DNA from: Leucobacter sp.
GTDB lineage: Bacteria > Actinomycetota > Actinomycetes > Actinomycetales > Microbacteriaceae
DNA: 5,043 bases
NCBI GenBank assembly: GCA_031178565.1
Contig: JAPSIU010000229.1
Span: 1-5,043 of the forward strand
Reading direction: 5' to 3'
Shown here: positions 4,653 through 5,043 of the stretch, one piece after another
How positions within the stretch are numbered: position 1 is the stretch's first letter
Layout: each line of letters starts with the position of its first letter
Made by a program: the position numbers and the translations under genes
The notes under the pieces: generated by a model
What the model saw: only the letters and a program-made list of their open reading frames with translations
What the model was told of the DNA's origin: nothing
Databases searched by the model: none

Positions 4653-5043
4653 ATGATCGAGCCCCAGATGATCCGCACCAGCCCGCCGGGAGGCTTCCCC
4701 GGGCCCACGGGACTCTACCGCCCCGAGGACGAGCGCGACGCGTGCGGTCTCGCCTCGGTCGTCTCGCTCACGGGGGAGGCGAGTCACGACATCGTCTCGC
4801 TCGCCCTCGAGGCGCTCGAGAACCTCGAGCACCGCGGTGCGGTGGGCTCCGACGCGGGCACGGGCGACGGGGCCGGGATCCTCAGCGATCTGCCCGACGC
4901 CTTCATCCGCGAGGAGCTGGCCGAGCAGTTCCCCGACGTGCGCCTGCCCGAGGCCGGCTCCTACGCCGCGGGTCTCGCCTTCCTGCCCCGGGCCTCGACC
5001 GAGCGGCGGGCCGTGCGATACCGGATCGGAGCCATCGCCGCGG
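4653..5043 (+). CDS. gltB: Glutamate synthase large (alpha) subunit, N-terminal fragment (3' end outside window)
   Basis: First 130 residues of the large subunit of NADPH-dependent glutamate synthase, which with GltD converts glutamine and 2-oxoglutarate into two glutamates in ammonia assimilation. The visible part is the class II glutamine amidotransferase domain. C31 in RDACGLASV is the expected nucleophile, made N-terminal by removal of a 30-residue propeptide (about 36-42 in characterised enzymes). HRGA (60-63) and DAGTGDGAGI (67-76) are the conserved glutaminase motifs following it. Family members run to about 1,500 residues, so the FMN and Fe-S parts are outside the window; gltD would be expected downstream. 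The class II domain also occurs in GlmS, PurF and AsnB, but the propeptide before the Cys together with the DAGTGDGAG run points to GltB. The leader carries the regulatory elements described at 4383-4652. Confidence 0.93.
   Translation, partial: MIEPQMIRTSPPGGFPGPTGLYRPEDERDACGLASVVSLTGEASHDIVSLALEALENLEHRGAVGSDAGTGDGAGILSDLPDAFIREELAEQFPDVRLPEAGSYAAGLAFLPRASTERRAVRYRIGAIAA

Noticed and set aside
4446..4832. 128-codon minus-strand frame opposite the gltB start
   Set aside because: It is antisense to conserved GltB sequence and has no motif of its own.

Overview
The window reads as ordinary core chromosome from a high-GC actinobacterium. Evidence: very GC-rich third codon positions, GTG and TTG starts, a HelY-type helicase, and RbpA, an RNA polymerase-binding protein found only in Actinomycetota. 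A Microbacteriaceae-like lineage is plausible but is an inference; no genus can be fixed from this piece. No mobile element, CRISPR array, tRNA or rRNA was seen.

Layout. Bases 1-1238 (+) are the C-terminal part of a large SKI2-like DEAD/DEAH-box helicase (HelY type). Bases 1235-2884 (+) encode apolipoprotein N-acyltransferase (Lnt) with an intact Glu-Lys-Cys triad; its likely TTG start overlaps the helicase stop. Bases 2903-3262 (-) encode RbpA, convergent with lnt. Bases 3263-3511 are a divergent intergenic region with short GC-rich repeats and two weak promoter candidates. Bases 3512-4273 (+) encode an atypical SDR oxidoreductase. Bases 4274-4652 are a 379-bp gene-free region. It holds a strong terminator-like hairpin, then a low-GC island full of dyads and 11-bp-phased GTTTC/GAAAC half-sites, then an extended -10 element and a hairpin over a ribosome binding site. 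Bases 4653-5043 (+) are the start of gltB, the large subunit of glutamate synthase, which runs off the window.

How they fit together. Helicase and lnt look translationally coupled and share one transcript. lnt and rbpA converge with an 18-bp gap. The SDR appears to be a single-gene unit closed by the hairpin at 4300-4359. The best candidate for undescribed biology is not a gene but the gltB control region: its half-site spacing fits a GlnR-type nitrogen regulator, and an 8-bp stem could hide the gltB ribosome binding site. I see no novel multi-gene system here.
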